A stretch of 23,430 nucleotides of DNA from Spirochaetaceae bacterium (GTDB taxonomy: Bacteria; Spirochaetota; Spirochaetia; UBA9216), in contig JAQQAK010000143.1 in assembly GCA_028527945.1 (NCBI GenBank), positions 1 to 23,430 of the forward strand, in the 5' to 3' direction. The notes beneath the pieces were generated by a model, which ran no database searches, had not been told where the DNA came from, and saw nothing but the letters and a program-made list of their open reading frames with translations. Positions 9,062-16,353 of the stretch are shown here, one piece after another; within the stretch, counting starts at the first letter, position 1; every line of letters begins with the position of its first letter. The translations under genes were made by a program, and so were the position numbers.

Positions 9062-9958
9062 TTATTGCGGTTTACCTGCTGATATTTCAGAAAAACAATG
9101 CTCAATATGTTGTATCATACATTTAATATCATATGAGGCATTCTCTCTGCATAGACACACAAGCTCCGCGTGAGCATCCTTACTGGAAATAGGTTTAAAG
9201 CACAAACTTGGAGAATCAGAACCTTCAAACATTCTTGTAAGCAAGGCAAAGCCTTCTCCGGTTTCAAGCCTTAGAAGCAAGGTTCCTATGTCAGGACAAA
9301 GAATAGTATCAAGGCATGGTATCATTTTTCCCCAGAAAGGCATATTACCAATCAGATAGTCATCAGGTAAAGTAAGCTGAATAAAATTACCAAGATCATC
9401 TTCTGAAAATTCTTCAAGATTCGCCAGAGGGTGGTTCATAGAAAAAGCTACATTAAAATTATTTTGCTCAAGCACAGTAGCTCTGACTCCCGGCCAGAGA
9501 GCCCAGTCATTGGAAGTCAAAATACAAAAGTCAAGTTTTCCGTCCAGAAGCTTATTACGAAGTTCAACAAAATCCAGTAGCTTTATGTCAAAATATACAT
9601 TTGGAAAGTTTTTTGTTAGCTCCCTCACAATAGGTACTGTAATGGATTGTCTGGGCAAAACTGATAAAAACCCAAGAGTACATGATTCGATTTTACCAGA
9701 TTTCAGAGCTCTCACCTTGGTCAGCGTTTCCTGAATATGCCTGTTTATATCTGTAAAATCATTTCTCAGAGTCTGCCCTGCCTTTGTAAGAGAAACAGTT
9801 CTGGTTGTACGATAAAAAAGCTCAATATTGAGTTCTGATTCCAATGAGGCAATCTGTTTTGTAACAGCCTGCTGAGTAAGCCCAAGATTTTTTGCCGCGG
9901 TAGTAAAGTTTAAGCAGTTTGCGACCTCCAGAAAGGTTTGAATTTGTCTGTATAACAT
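9062..9958 (-). CDS. LysR-family transcriptional regulator
   Basis: DNA-binding regulator of 298 residues, standard LysR length. The N-terminal winged helix-turn-helix is clear ('FLEVANCLNFTTAAKNLGLT', then 'QQAVTKQIASLESELNIELF' and 'RTTRTVSLTKAG', about residues 8-65). The remainder is the periplasmic-binding-protein-like effector domain. It is divergent from the isomerase-like gene at 10071, the usual arrangement in which a LysR protein controls its neighbour from the shared region, so that gene is the likely target. pycA lies downstream on the same strand but has its own promoter. The effector is unknown. The ATG at 9958 is the first residue of the conserved domain, so this start is likely right. 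Confidence 0.92.
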   Translation of the reverse strand: MLYRQIQTFLEVANCLNFTTAAKNLGLTQQAVTKQIASLESELNIELFYRTTRTVSLTKAGQTLRNDFTDINRHIQETLTKVRALKSGKIESCTLGFLSVLPRQSITVPIVRELTKNFPNVYFDIKLLDFVELRNKLLDGKLDFCILTSNDWALWPGVRATVLEQNNFNVAFSMNHPLANLEEFSEDDLGNFIQLTLPDDYLIGNMPFWGKMIPCLDTILCPDIGTLLLRLETGEGFALLTRMFEGSDSPSLCFKPISSKDAHAELVCLCRENASYDIKCMIQHIEHCFSEISAGKPQ

Positions 9959-9984
9959 AATACTCCTATAAACAATTTGCAGTT

Positions 9985-10035
9985 GTATATAATAACATTT
10001 ATTGTTTGTTTATATAAGAAAACAGGTTTTATAAT
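9985..10035. promoter_or_regulatory. Divergent control region between the LysR and isomerase-like genes
   Basis: The 112-base shared region contains an imperfect dyad (TATATAATAACA near 9986-9997 against TTGTTTGTTTATATA near 10002-10016), the type of AT-rich symmetric site LysR proteins bind. A good -10 box TATAAT (10030-10035) for the plus-strand gene has no matching -35 at 17 bases. That fits a promoter depending on an activator. Inferred only from pattern and gene arrangement. Confidence 0.4.
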
Positions 10036-10070
10036 AAGAAAATCTCTAAAAAAAGATAAGGAAGTTTTAA

Positions 10071-11615
10071 ATGATACAACTTGGAAGAAATATCAAATTA
10101 AATGTGAGGCCAATCTATATAACCCTGGCTCATGAATATGCTTTTGAAGGACCTTGCCGTGCAGGAGCCGGAGAAGAACTAAAAAAAGCGTTTGATGACA
10201 AATGTAATAATAAATTAGTAATGAACGCAGAATCTGTGATAAATGACAATATTACTGATGAGATAAATCTGCTTGAACCTATCAGAATAGAGCGTAATGA
10301 AGAATTTATGGTAACACCATCTCTTATTAGCAGGATGAGTAAAGATAATGAGGAGATTGATGTATATCTTATAAGCGCGCTAACAAGGCTGGGTGATTTG
10401 ATAATAGATTTTGCTCAAAAGACCAAAAAGCCTGTAGTTCTTGTTCCAAGCCCCGTTTGTATGCAAACTATAATGACAGCTGCCATGCGTGCCAGAGAGT
10501 TAGAATCTTATTCATTCCGTACATGGAAAGAGACCATAAACTTTTTAGAGGTCTTGCGTGTCAAAAAAATACTGGCATCTACCAGAGTGCTCTGCGCTCC
10601 CCGATTTGGAACTACACGTTCTGTAAGTGATATGGCTAATTTTAAAGATCTGGAACAGGTTTCTGAAAAGCTGGGAACTCAATTCTCCTTTGTAAATATT
10701 CACGAACTTATTGACCAGACACAAATTGTTAACCCATGTAATAACGTTAGTATTCCAGGAAGAAAAGGACTCAACCCATGTGGTTCAGAAATTAAAGCGA
10801 TATCAGAAACAGCAGACAAATTAATTGAAGGGGCGGAAGAATGTGACATGAGCAAAGAAGAGCTAATCAACTCACTTCGCCCGCATACAACAATAAAGAA
10901 AATGCTGGAACACTATGAGTGTAATGCTTTTACAGCGCCATGTCCTGATGCCTGCGCGACCATGCGCCTAAATGATGAAAGATATACATTCTGCCTTACT
11001 CATACCCTGCTTTCAGAAGAGGGTATTCCATCCTCATGTGAATACGATATATCAGCAGTACTTACAATGGCAATACTCTCAGGTTTTGCAGACGCGCCTG
11101 CCTATATGGGAAACACTACACATGATGCCCTTGCCATTGCATCAGGAACATCCGGGCTCCCACCTTTTTTTAACAAGCCCTTAAGTAAGGACTGCATGGC
11201 CATGATTAAAAATGATCCGGAAAATATCATTCTGACATGGCATGCTGTTCCAAGAAGAAACATGAAAGGCTACGACCAGCCCAAACAGGCATATGCTATC
11301 AGACCTTTTACCGCAAGTGGTTTTGGAGCAACAATTCGTTATGATTTCAACAATGATAATGGAACTGTAATAACAATGGCTCGTATAGATCCGGCTTGTG
11401 AAAAACTGTTTATTGCTCGCGGTGAGATCATAGGCGGAATTGGGTACGATGATTATTCATGTAGCGAAGGAGTCTTTTTTAGAGTTGCTGACGGAAATGA
11501 TTTCTATCAAAAACAACTTAACTTTGGTAACCATGTTCCACTAGTATACGGAGATTATATTGACAAGCTAAAATTACTAGGAAAACAACTTGGCCTTGAA
11601 GTTATCATAGCCTGA
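10071..11615 (+). CDS. L-fucose/L-arabinose isomerase-like protein, substrate unknown
   Basis: 514-residue cytosolic protein whose C-terminal half resembles the FucI/AraA aldose-ketose isomerase fold. Recognised pieces: 'CEYDISAVLTMAILSG' (Cys323-Glu324, the position of the metal-binding Glu), 'WHAVP' with His391, 'GTVITMARID…RGEI' and the C-terminal 'GNHVPLVYGDY' with His488 (metal-binding His position). The second acidic metal ligand is not obvious, because Asn348 occupies the region where an Asp is expected. The N-terminal half matches the family poorly. Cys residues cluster at 284-323 (284, 291, 295, 308, 323). It stands alone, without a kinase, aldolase or transporter, so a sugar pathway cannot be read from context. 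The divergent LysR gene probably controls it. AAGGA precedes the ATG. It could act on a sugar, a modified sugar or another hydroxy-carbonyl compound. Confidence 0.75.
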   Translation: MIQLGRNIKLNVRPIYITLAHEYAFEGPCRAGAGEELKKAFDDKCNNKLVMNAESVINDNITDEINLLEPIRIERNEEFMVTPSLISRMSKDNEEIDVYLISALTRLGDLIIDFAQKTKKPVVLVPSPVCMQTIMTAAMRARELESYSFRTWKETINFLEVLRVKKILASTRVLCAPRFGTTRSVSDMANFKDLEQVSEKLGTQFSFVNIHELIDQTQIVNPCNNVSIPGRKGLNPCGSEIKAISETADKLIEGAEECDMSKEELINSLRPHTTIKKMLEHYECNAFTAPCPDACATMRLNDERYTFCLTHTLLSEEGIPSSCEYDISAVLTMAILSGFADAPAYMGNTTHDALAIASGTSGLPPFFNKPLSKDCMAMIKNDPENIILTWHAVPRRNMKGYDQPKQAYAIRPFTASGFGATIRYDFNNDNGTVITMARIDPACEKLFIARGEIIGGIGYDDYSCSEGVFFRVADGNDFYQKQLNFGNHVPLVYGDYIDKLKLLGKQLGLEVIIA

Positions 11616-11641
11616 CAATCATAGTGATAAAGCTTTTTTAT

Positions 11642-11683
11642 CTGGCAAAATAGAGTTAACAAATTAACCATCTTACTTGCCAG
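11642..11683 (+). repeat. Nested inverted repeat 3' of the isomerase-like gene
   Basis: Outer arms CTGGCAA (11642-11648) and TTGCCAG (11677-11683) enclose inner arms GTTAA (11655-11659) and TTAAC (11664-11668) with a CAAA loop. Folded, this gives a stem with an asymmetric internal loop, 27 bases after the stop. No long U-run follows, so it may protect the 3' end or assist termination rather than be a standard terminator. Confidence 0.4.
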
Positions 11684-11689
11684 TTAAAA

Positions 11690-12140
11690 TATTTGTAAAT
11701 AGGTATTTCCAAAAGCAAGTCGAGTTGTTTATTAAAGTTATATTTTTCCTTCTCTCACTTGAACTTAAGTATAGCCCTCCGCCTCTCTGATTTTATTCGG
11801 TCATTATCTTCTTTGGTTCTCGGCACTTCTAAATCCCCGGTTAAAATATACACATATCTGCTTTCAAATATTAAATCCATAATACCATACTTAATAGAAA
11901 AAAAACATTAAGCCGCATATGATAAATGACCATCCATTGAAGCGGAGCACTGGATTCAGTATCCCAGGATGGAATAATCAGTAGAGCAATAATATTTTCC
12001 ACATTCTGCTTTAAAAACATTTTTATTCCACATATTTTATTTATTAATATATCAGTCAGTATAATTAGTAACAACTTTTAATTTTATCAAGAACAGATAA
12101 CAGCAGCAGTCGCAACAATTCGCAACTTTTTAAATATTTT
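11690..12140. other. Intergenic stretch without a convincing gene
   Basis: About 450 AT-rich bases. A 67-codon minus-strand frame (12074-11871) would need a TTG start without a good ribosome-binding site, and its hydrophobic sequence matches nothing I know. A CCATCC/GGATGG pair about 30 bases apart lies near 11930-11975. No RNA gene or mobile-element end was seen. Confidence 0.5.
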
Positions 12141-12142
12141 TT

Positions 12143-12172
12143 TTGAATAAAAAAGGTCTTATAGTGTATTAT
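12143..12172 (+). promoter_or_regulatory. Promoter for the NfeD-slipin pair
   Basis: TTGAAT (12143-12148) and TATTAT (12167-12172) with an 18-base spacer, 20 bases ahead of the NfeD start codon. If transcription starts about 7 bases after the -10 box, the leader is only about 13 bases and holds the GGGAG ribosome-binding site. This excludes the upstream in-frame ATG at 12171, which overlaps the -10 box. Confidence 0.55.
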
Positions 12173-12191
12173 GAGACAAAAGGGAGTAATA

Positions 12192-12644
12192 ATGGAAATT
12201 ATATTATTAAACAATATTCCGTTCATATGGCTGGGAATAGCAATATTACTAATAATAATTGAAGCCACAACAGTAAACCTTGCGACAATATGGTTCGCGC
12301 TGGGTGCTCTTATCAGTATGGTTTTAGCCTTTCTGGATATTCCATTTGTTTGGCAGATTCTTATTTTTCTAATTTTATCATCTGTACTGCTTGCATTTAC
12401 ACGGCCTGTTCTGGTAAAAAAGCTACGAGTAGGAGCTGAAAAAACAAATGTTGAAAGTCTTGTTGGAAAAAGCGGAAAAGTTATTGTTAAAATAACTTCT
12501 GATCAGAAAGGGCAGGTAAAGACAGGTGGTCAAATATGGACAGCTGCAGCTATCGACGATAAAACAATTGAAGAAGGAAGTCAAATTAAAATTGAAAAGA
12601 TAGAAGGGGTAACCCTTTATGTCAGTAAAATAGAAAATCAATAA
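12192..12644 (+). CDS. NfeD-family membrane protein
   Basis: Short NfeD protein of 150 residues: hydrophobic membrane segments in the first ~75 residues ('IWLGIAILLIIIEATTVNLA', 'IWFALGALISMVLAFL', 'WQILIFLILSSVLLAF'), then a soluble OB-fold-like beta domain ('LVGKSGKVIVKI' to 'VTLYVSKIENQ'). NfeD proteins partner with the slipin encoded next to them and are thought to organise or stabilise membrane microdomains. The start is the ATG at 12192, which has GGGAG six bases upstream; the ATG seven codons earlier lacks a ribosome-binding site and falls in the promoter. Its stop is 17 bases before the slipin gene, so the two are co-transcribed. The long form with an N-terminal protease domain is not present. 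Confidence 0.88.
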   Translation: MEIILLNNIPFIWLGIAILLIIIEATTVNLATIWFALGALISMVLAFLDIPFVWQILIFLILSSVLLAFTRPVLVKKLRVGAEKTNVESLVGKSGKVIVKITSDQKGQVKTGGQIWTAAAIDDKTIEEGSQIKIEKIEGVTLYVSKIENQ

Positions 12645-12661
12645 ATGACAGGAGATGAGAA

Positions 12662-13549
12662 ATGAGTGTATGGTTAACAATCGCGGTTTTGGTATTAATT
12701 CTTATTCTGATTGTAAGGAATATAAGAATTGTACCACAGGCAAGCGCATTTGTATTGGAGCGTCTTGGAGGCTACCAGACAACATGGAGTGTAGGAATCC
12801 ACATCAAGATTCCATTAATTGATAAAGTAGCCAGAAAGGTATCTCTCAAAGAAAGTGTTGTGGACTTTCCTCCGCAGCCGGTAATTACCCGTGACAATAT
12901 TACTATGCAGATTGATACGGTTGTATTTTTTCTGATAACCGATCCAAAACTTTATTGCTATGGAGTTGATCACCCTATTGCTGCTATTGAAAATTTGACC
13001 GCAACAACACTGAGAAACATTATTGGAGAATTGGAGCTGGATGAAACGCTCACCTCCCGAGATCTTATAAATACAAGAATGAGAACTATTCTTGATGAAG
13101 CAACAGATCCATGGGGCATCAAGGTTAACCGTGTTGAAGTTAAAAACATTATGCCTCCACCAGATATTCAGGAAGCAATGGAAAAGCAGATGCGTGCTGA
13201 AAGAGAAAGACGTGAAGCAATCCTCAGAGCCGAAGGTGAAAAGCGTTCAGCAATCCTAGTTGCTGAAGGAGAAAAGGAATCAGCAATTCTTAAGGCAGAA
13301 GCAAAGAAAGAAGCGCAGATAAGAGAAGCAGAAGGTGAAGCAGAAGCAATACTCAAGGTTCAGACTGCTACAGCTGAAGGACTTGAGAAAATTAAGTCTG
13401 TTCAGGCAGACGAATCAGTTATTAAGATACGAAGCCTTGAGACTCTTGTGTCTGTAGCAGACGGCCAGGCTACAAAGCTGATAATTCCAGCTGATTTACA
13501 GAATATGGCAGGACTTGTAACATCCTTTAAGGAAATGCTTGATAAATAG
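12662..13549 (+). CDS. Slipin/stomatin-like SPFH-domain membrane protein
   Basis: 295-residue member of the SPFH (stomatin/prohibitin/flotillin/HflK) superfamily, the QmcA/YbbK type. A single N-terminal membrane anchor (about residues 2-20) is followed by the SPFH domain ('ASAFVLERLGGYQTTWSVGIHIKIP' region, 'DNITMQIDTVVFF', 'LRNIIGELELDETLTSRD') and a long Ala/Glu/Lys-rich coiled coil (about 170-240). The coiled coil repeats an 'AEGEK'-type unit ('RAEGEKRSAILVAEGEKESA'). Such proteins form large oligomeric rings at the membrane and associate with NfeD partners, encoded here just upstream. AGGAG lies six bases before the ATG. A strong terminator follows. Confidence 0.93.
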   Translation: MSVWLTIAVLVLILILIVRNIRIVPQASAFVLERLGGYQTTWSVGIHIKIPLIDKVARKVSLKESVVDFPPQPVITRDNITMQIDTVVFFLITDPKLYCYGVDHPIAAIENLTATTLRNIIGELELDETLTSRDLINTRMRTILDEATDPWGIKVNRVEVKNIMPPPDIQEAMEKQMRAERERREAILRAEGEKRSAILVAEGEKESAILKAEAKKEAQIREAEGEAEAILKVQTATAEGLEKIKSVQADESVIKIRSLETLVSVADGQATKLIIPADLQNMAGLVTSFKEMLDK

Positions 13550-13574
13550 ACATCGTGCTCTTGTTAAATATGAT

Positions 13575-13606
13575 AAAAACCGCTTCTTAATGAAGCGGTT
13601 TTTTTT
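13575..13606 (+). terminator. Rho-independent terminator after the slipin gene
   Basis: Perfect stem AAAAACCGCTTC / GAAGCGGTTTTT with a five-base loop and an eight-T run. It ends the NfeD-slipin transcript. With the A-run on the other side it probably also terminates the convergent seven-gene operon, whose last stop codon is 24 bases away. Confidence 0.92.
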
Positions 13607-13629
13607 GCTTAAAAGAGTATTCTTAGATT

Positions 13630-15807
13630 TCACACCTTTTCTAAAGCTGCCCTACTCTCAACAAAGAACGGCCAGTCCAGGGCGGCCTTGTACCCTCCGC
13701 CAACAGCCTCGGAAATTCGCCCAATGCCGCCTGTGTCTCCTACAAGCCTGTAGGGGATTCCCTCGGGAACAAGATCCACGGCAGCCCTGACTGGTTTGCT
13801 GCCGACAGCAAATACTACAGTATCAGCAGTCAGCCTCTCCCCGGAAATCTTCTCGCTGCAAGGGGGATTTGCCGATACTGTCACAACACAGCCTTTTTCA
13901 ATGGCTGTTAATTTACGTCCGGTAATAATTTTGCAATCATGCTCTTTCAGGTAAGACAATGCTTCATCCAGATGCTGAAAATAGGCTCCGGGCCCGGCCT
14001 GTTCCGCCATTTCTATAACGGTGACCTGCCTTTTCCGGGACACAAGGTACTCAGCGGTCTCAAGCCCGGTCATCCCGGAACCAACAATTACTGTTTTAGA
14101 ATTATCTGGAGGAAGATATCCTCCAGATAAAATATCTTTATAATCATAAACATGCTCCAGATCGCTCCCCTTCAACTTTGGTCTTATTGGTTCTGCTCCC
14201 GCGGCAACAATTACCCCGTCAGGAGCTTCTGCAGCAACCATATCAGCATCGGCCTCTGCGTTGTAATGGATCGTAACTCCTGCCCGGAGAGCGGCCGCTT
14301 CAAAATCACGGGCACACCAGCCAGTCTTGTCTTTATTTGGCGGAGCCTCCGCGAGGCGAAGCTGCCCGCCCGGGCCGGACTGTTTTTCAAACACAACAAC
14401 ATCAACACCGCGCTCGGCAAGCGTTATTGCTGCCTGAAGTCCTGCGGGGCCGGCTCCTATAACTACGGCACTGCCGTCGGCAATACTGTCGGCCTTGCTG
14501 TCAGCCTTGCCGTCGGCAATTCCGTTAGCCTTGCAGTGAACTCTGTCATCAGTCCCGGCTTTTAAAGCTCCAGCCGCAATTAAAGAAGGTCTTGGATTAA
14601 GCGAACACTGAAGAGGAAGGCCGTACCAGGCATTCTCATTCAGCGATTCAAGGCAGCGGCAGCATTGAATGCAGCGCCTTATTTCATGCTCCCTCCCAGT
14701 CATAAGCTTGTTAGATAGTTCCGGATCTACCAGAAGCGGCCTTCCAAGGCCTATAAAGTCCTGACAGCCTTCTGCTATCTGCCGCACAGCCTGTTCCGGA
14801 CTCCGTATTAGATTGGCCGCGATTACCGGTATATTTACCTTAGCCTTTACAGCCGCGGCAAGATGCTTCCGCCAGCCGGGTTCATAGACCACCGGTTCGA
14901 GCCATTTATTCATCCGCTCATAGCTGCCGGAACTTACATCTATCGCGTCAACACCAAGTTCTTCAAGCAGTTTTGCGATCTTTACACCCTCAGAAAGATT
15001 TATACCCCGGCCGTCAGGATAGAATTCGTCAACAGTAAGACGTACCAAAAGAGGATAGTCCTTTCCACATGCAGCCCTGACTCCCTCAATTATTTCACGA
15101 AGGAATCGGGTGCGTCCCTCAAAACTGCCGCCATAGCAATCTGTTCTGTGATTGACAGCCGGGCTGAGAAACTGCTGAATAAGGTATCCGTGCGAGGCAT
15201 GCAGCTCAAGGCCGTCAAAACCGGCGGCTTGTGCCCTTTTCGCGGCACGTACAAACTGCCTGACAAGACGCTGAACCTCTCCTTTTCCAAGTGCGCGGGT
15301 TTTCTGTTTTGTATACCCGCAGGGAACTGCCGAGGCAGAAACGACCCGGGGTTCATACAGCTTCTGCTGTATGGCTGAATTAATCTTTACAAGGGGTGGA
15401 AATATTTTTTCAAAACCAGGAAACCTTGACAATAGCTCAACCATGGGCCAGTTTCCGACAAGTGCCGAATACGTCTGCCGTCCGGGATGATGCAGCTGAA
15501 CAATAATCTTTCCTCCGGCATCATGAATTTGCTCATTCATTTTACGAAAGGCCTTGATATTCCGCCCGTTAGCAAGCGACAGCTGCCGGGGAGTTGTTAC
15601 TCCGTGTAGATTATTCACCCGGCAGATCCCCGTACAGATTAACCCCACCCCGCCGCGAACCCGGCTCATGTAGTAATCTATCAACTCAATAGTCGGGCCG
15701 CCCTTAAAAGAGGCCATTCCGACCTCAAGCGGAGTCTGGATAATTCTGTTTTTAATTGTCATACCGCCTATTTTCTGCGGTTCAAAAAGAGTCTTGTAGT
15801 TATTCAT
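13630..15807 (-). CDS. FadH/BaiCD-type NAD(P)H:flavin oxidoreductase (enoate reductase)
   Basis: 725-residue cytosolic flavo-iron-sulfur enzyme of the 2,4-dienoyl-CoA reductase / BaiCD / enoate reductase group, which reduce C=C bonds conjugated to a carbonyl. Domain order: Old Yellow Enzyme TIM barrel with FMN (about 1-370; 'HASHGYLIQQFLSP', 'HRTDCYGGSFEGRTRF'), a 4Fe-4S Cys cluster (Cys379, 382, 383, 385, 401), then FAD and NAD(P)H Rossmann folds ('VVIGAGPAGLQAA' at about 448-460, 'VIVGSGMTGLETAEYL' at about 573-588). The Cys spacing is unusual and a repeated Ala-Asp-rich linker occupies about 424-446. It is the last gene of the operon, 12 bases after the VOC gene, and has only a weak ribosome-binding site. 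Its DNA is clearly GC-richer than the flanks. The hydrophobic substrate is unknown. Confidence 0.9.
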   Translation of the reverse strand: MNNYKTLFEPQKIGGMTIKNRIIQTPLEVGMASFKGGPTIELIDYYMSRVRGGVGLICTGICRVNNLHGVTTPRQLSLANGRNIKAFRKMNEQIHDAGGKIIVQLHHPGRQTYSALVGNWPMVELLSRFPGFEKIFPPLVKINSAIQQKLYEPRVVSASAVPCGYTKQKTRALGKGEVQRLVRQFVRAAKRAQAAGFDGLELHASHGYLIQQFLSPAVNHRTDCYGGSFEGRTRFLREIIEGVRAACGKDYPLLVRLTVDEFYPDGRGINLSEGVKIAKLLEELGVDAIDVSSGSYERMNKWLEPVVYEPGWRKHLAAAVKAKVNIPVIAANLIRSPEQAVRQIAEGCQDFIGLGRPLLVDPELSNKLMTGREHEIRRCIQCCRCLESLNENAWYGLPLQCSLNPRPSLIAAGALKAGTDDRVHCKANGIADGKADSKADSIADGSAVVIGAGPAGLQAAITLAERGVDVVVFEKQSGPGGQLRLAEAPPNKDKTGWCARDFEAAALRAGVTIHYNAEADADMVAAEAPDGVIVAAGAEPIRPKLKGSDLEHVYDYKDILSGGYLPPDNSKTVIVGSGMTGLETAEYLVSRKRQVTVIEMAEQAGPGAYFQHLDEALSYLKEHDCKIITGRKLTAIEKGCVVTVSANPPCSEKISGERLTADTVVFAVGSKPVRAAVDLVPEGIPYRLVGDTGGIGRISEAVGGGYKAALDWPFFVESRAALEKV
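14473..14534 (-). repeat. Imperfect 36-bp tandem repeat inside the oxidoreductase gene
   Basis: A 26-base unit starting GCCGTCGGCAAT occurs at 14473-14498 and 14509-14534, offset by 36 bases (12 codons, so in frame). It encodes an Ala/Asp/Lys/Ser/Gly-rich linker ('NGIADGKADSKADSIADG') between the Fe-S segment and the FAD domain. Confidence 0.75.
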
Positions 15808-15819
15808 TTTTATACCAAA

Positions 15820-16344
15820 TTAATCTTTAACAGCCTGATAAACCGAACGGAAGGGGCCCTTTCTCATAAAAAAACCCGCTATTCGTCCGAGTCCGCGCAT
15901 TACAAAATAATTAAACTTCAGATCGATAAGCTCAATCAGATTTCCATCCGGGTCTCTAAAAAAGAACCATTCGTTTCCGTCAGTATTCTGCACCGGCGTC
16001 AGCACCTCGACATCATCGCGCGTAGAAAGCCTTTTATGCCATGCCTTTATATTTTTAACATCGAGGGCAAAGTGACTGACTCCTGGGCTGTTCCAGCGGT
16101 GTTCAGCCTCGACCATGCGGGAAAATTCGAATACCTCAATGGCCCCTCCCCGCGGGCAGAGAAGCATACCCAAACGCAGAGAGCAGTCATCAAGCCGGTA
16201 CAAGACCCTCATATTCTCAAGATCAGCTTTACTCATTTCGCTCAAGGCGACAAGTGGAAGCTTAAAGACATCCCAGTACCATCTGGCTGCCGCCTCAAGA
16301 TTTGACACGGTTATTCCGGCGTGTGAAAGAGATCTTATTCTCAT
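15820..16344 (-). CDS. VOC-superfamily metalloprotein (glyoxalase/dioxygenase fold)
   Basis: 174-residue protein with two beta-alpha-beta-beta-beta modules of the vicinal oxygen chelate fold. A likely divalent-metal site is seen at His8 ('LSHAGITV'), Glu70 or Glu73 ('IEVFEF'), His91 ('GVSHFALDV') and Glu138 ('DPDGNLIELIDL'), so it is probably an active metalloenzyme rather than a binding protein. VOC members include glyoxalase I, epimerases, extradiol dioxygenases and thiol transferases; the sequence does not decide among them. About 30 residues follow the second module ('NYFVMRGLGRIAGFFMRKGP'), basic and hydrophobic, perhaps a membrane or partner contact. AGGAGG precedes the ATG; it starts 9 bases after the upstream gene and ends 12 bases before the oxidoreductase gene. 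Confidence 0.85.
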   Translation of the reverse strand: MRIRSLSHAGITVSNLEAAARWYWDVFKLPLVALSEMSKADLENMRVLYRLDDCSLRLGMLLCPRGGAIEVFEFSRMVEAEHRWNSPGVSHFALDVKNIKAWHKRLSTRDDVEVLTPVQNTDGNEWFFFRDPDGNLIELIDLKFNYFVMRGLGRIAGFFMRKGPFRSVYQAVKD

Positions 16345-16353
16345 TACCGCCTC

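Noticed and set aside
11871..12074. 67-codon hydrophobic minus-strand frame
   Set aside because: It needs a TTG start without a clear ribosome-binding site, sits in an AT-rich gap, and has no recognisable domain or operon partner.
13168..13356. Repeat array in the slipin gene suggesting CRISPR or tandem repeats
   Set aside because: The repeats are the degenerate Ala-Glu-Gly-Glu-Lys coiled coil typical of SPFH proteins; there is no constant DNA repeat with unique spacers.
15090..15378. Overlapping long frames opposite the reductase gene (both strands)
   Set aside because: They lie wholly inside a well-supported gene in other frames; high GC makes long antisense frames common.
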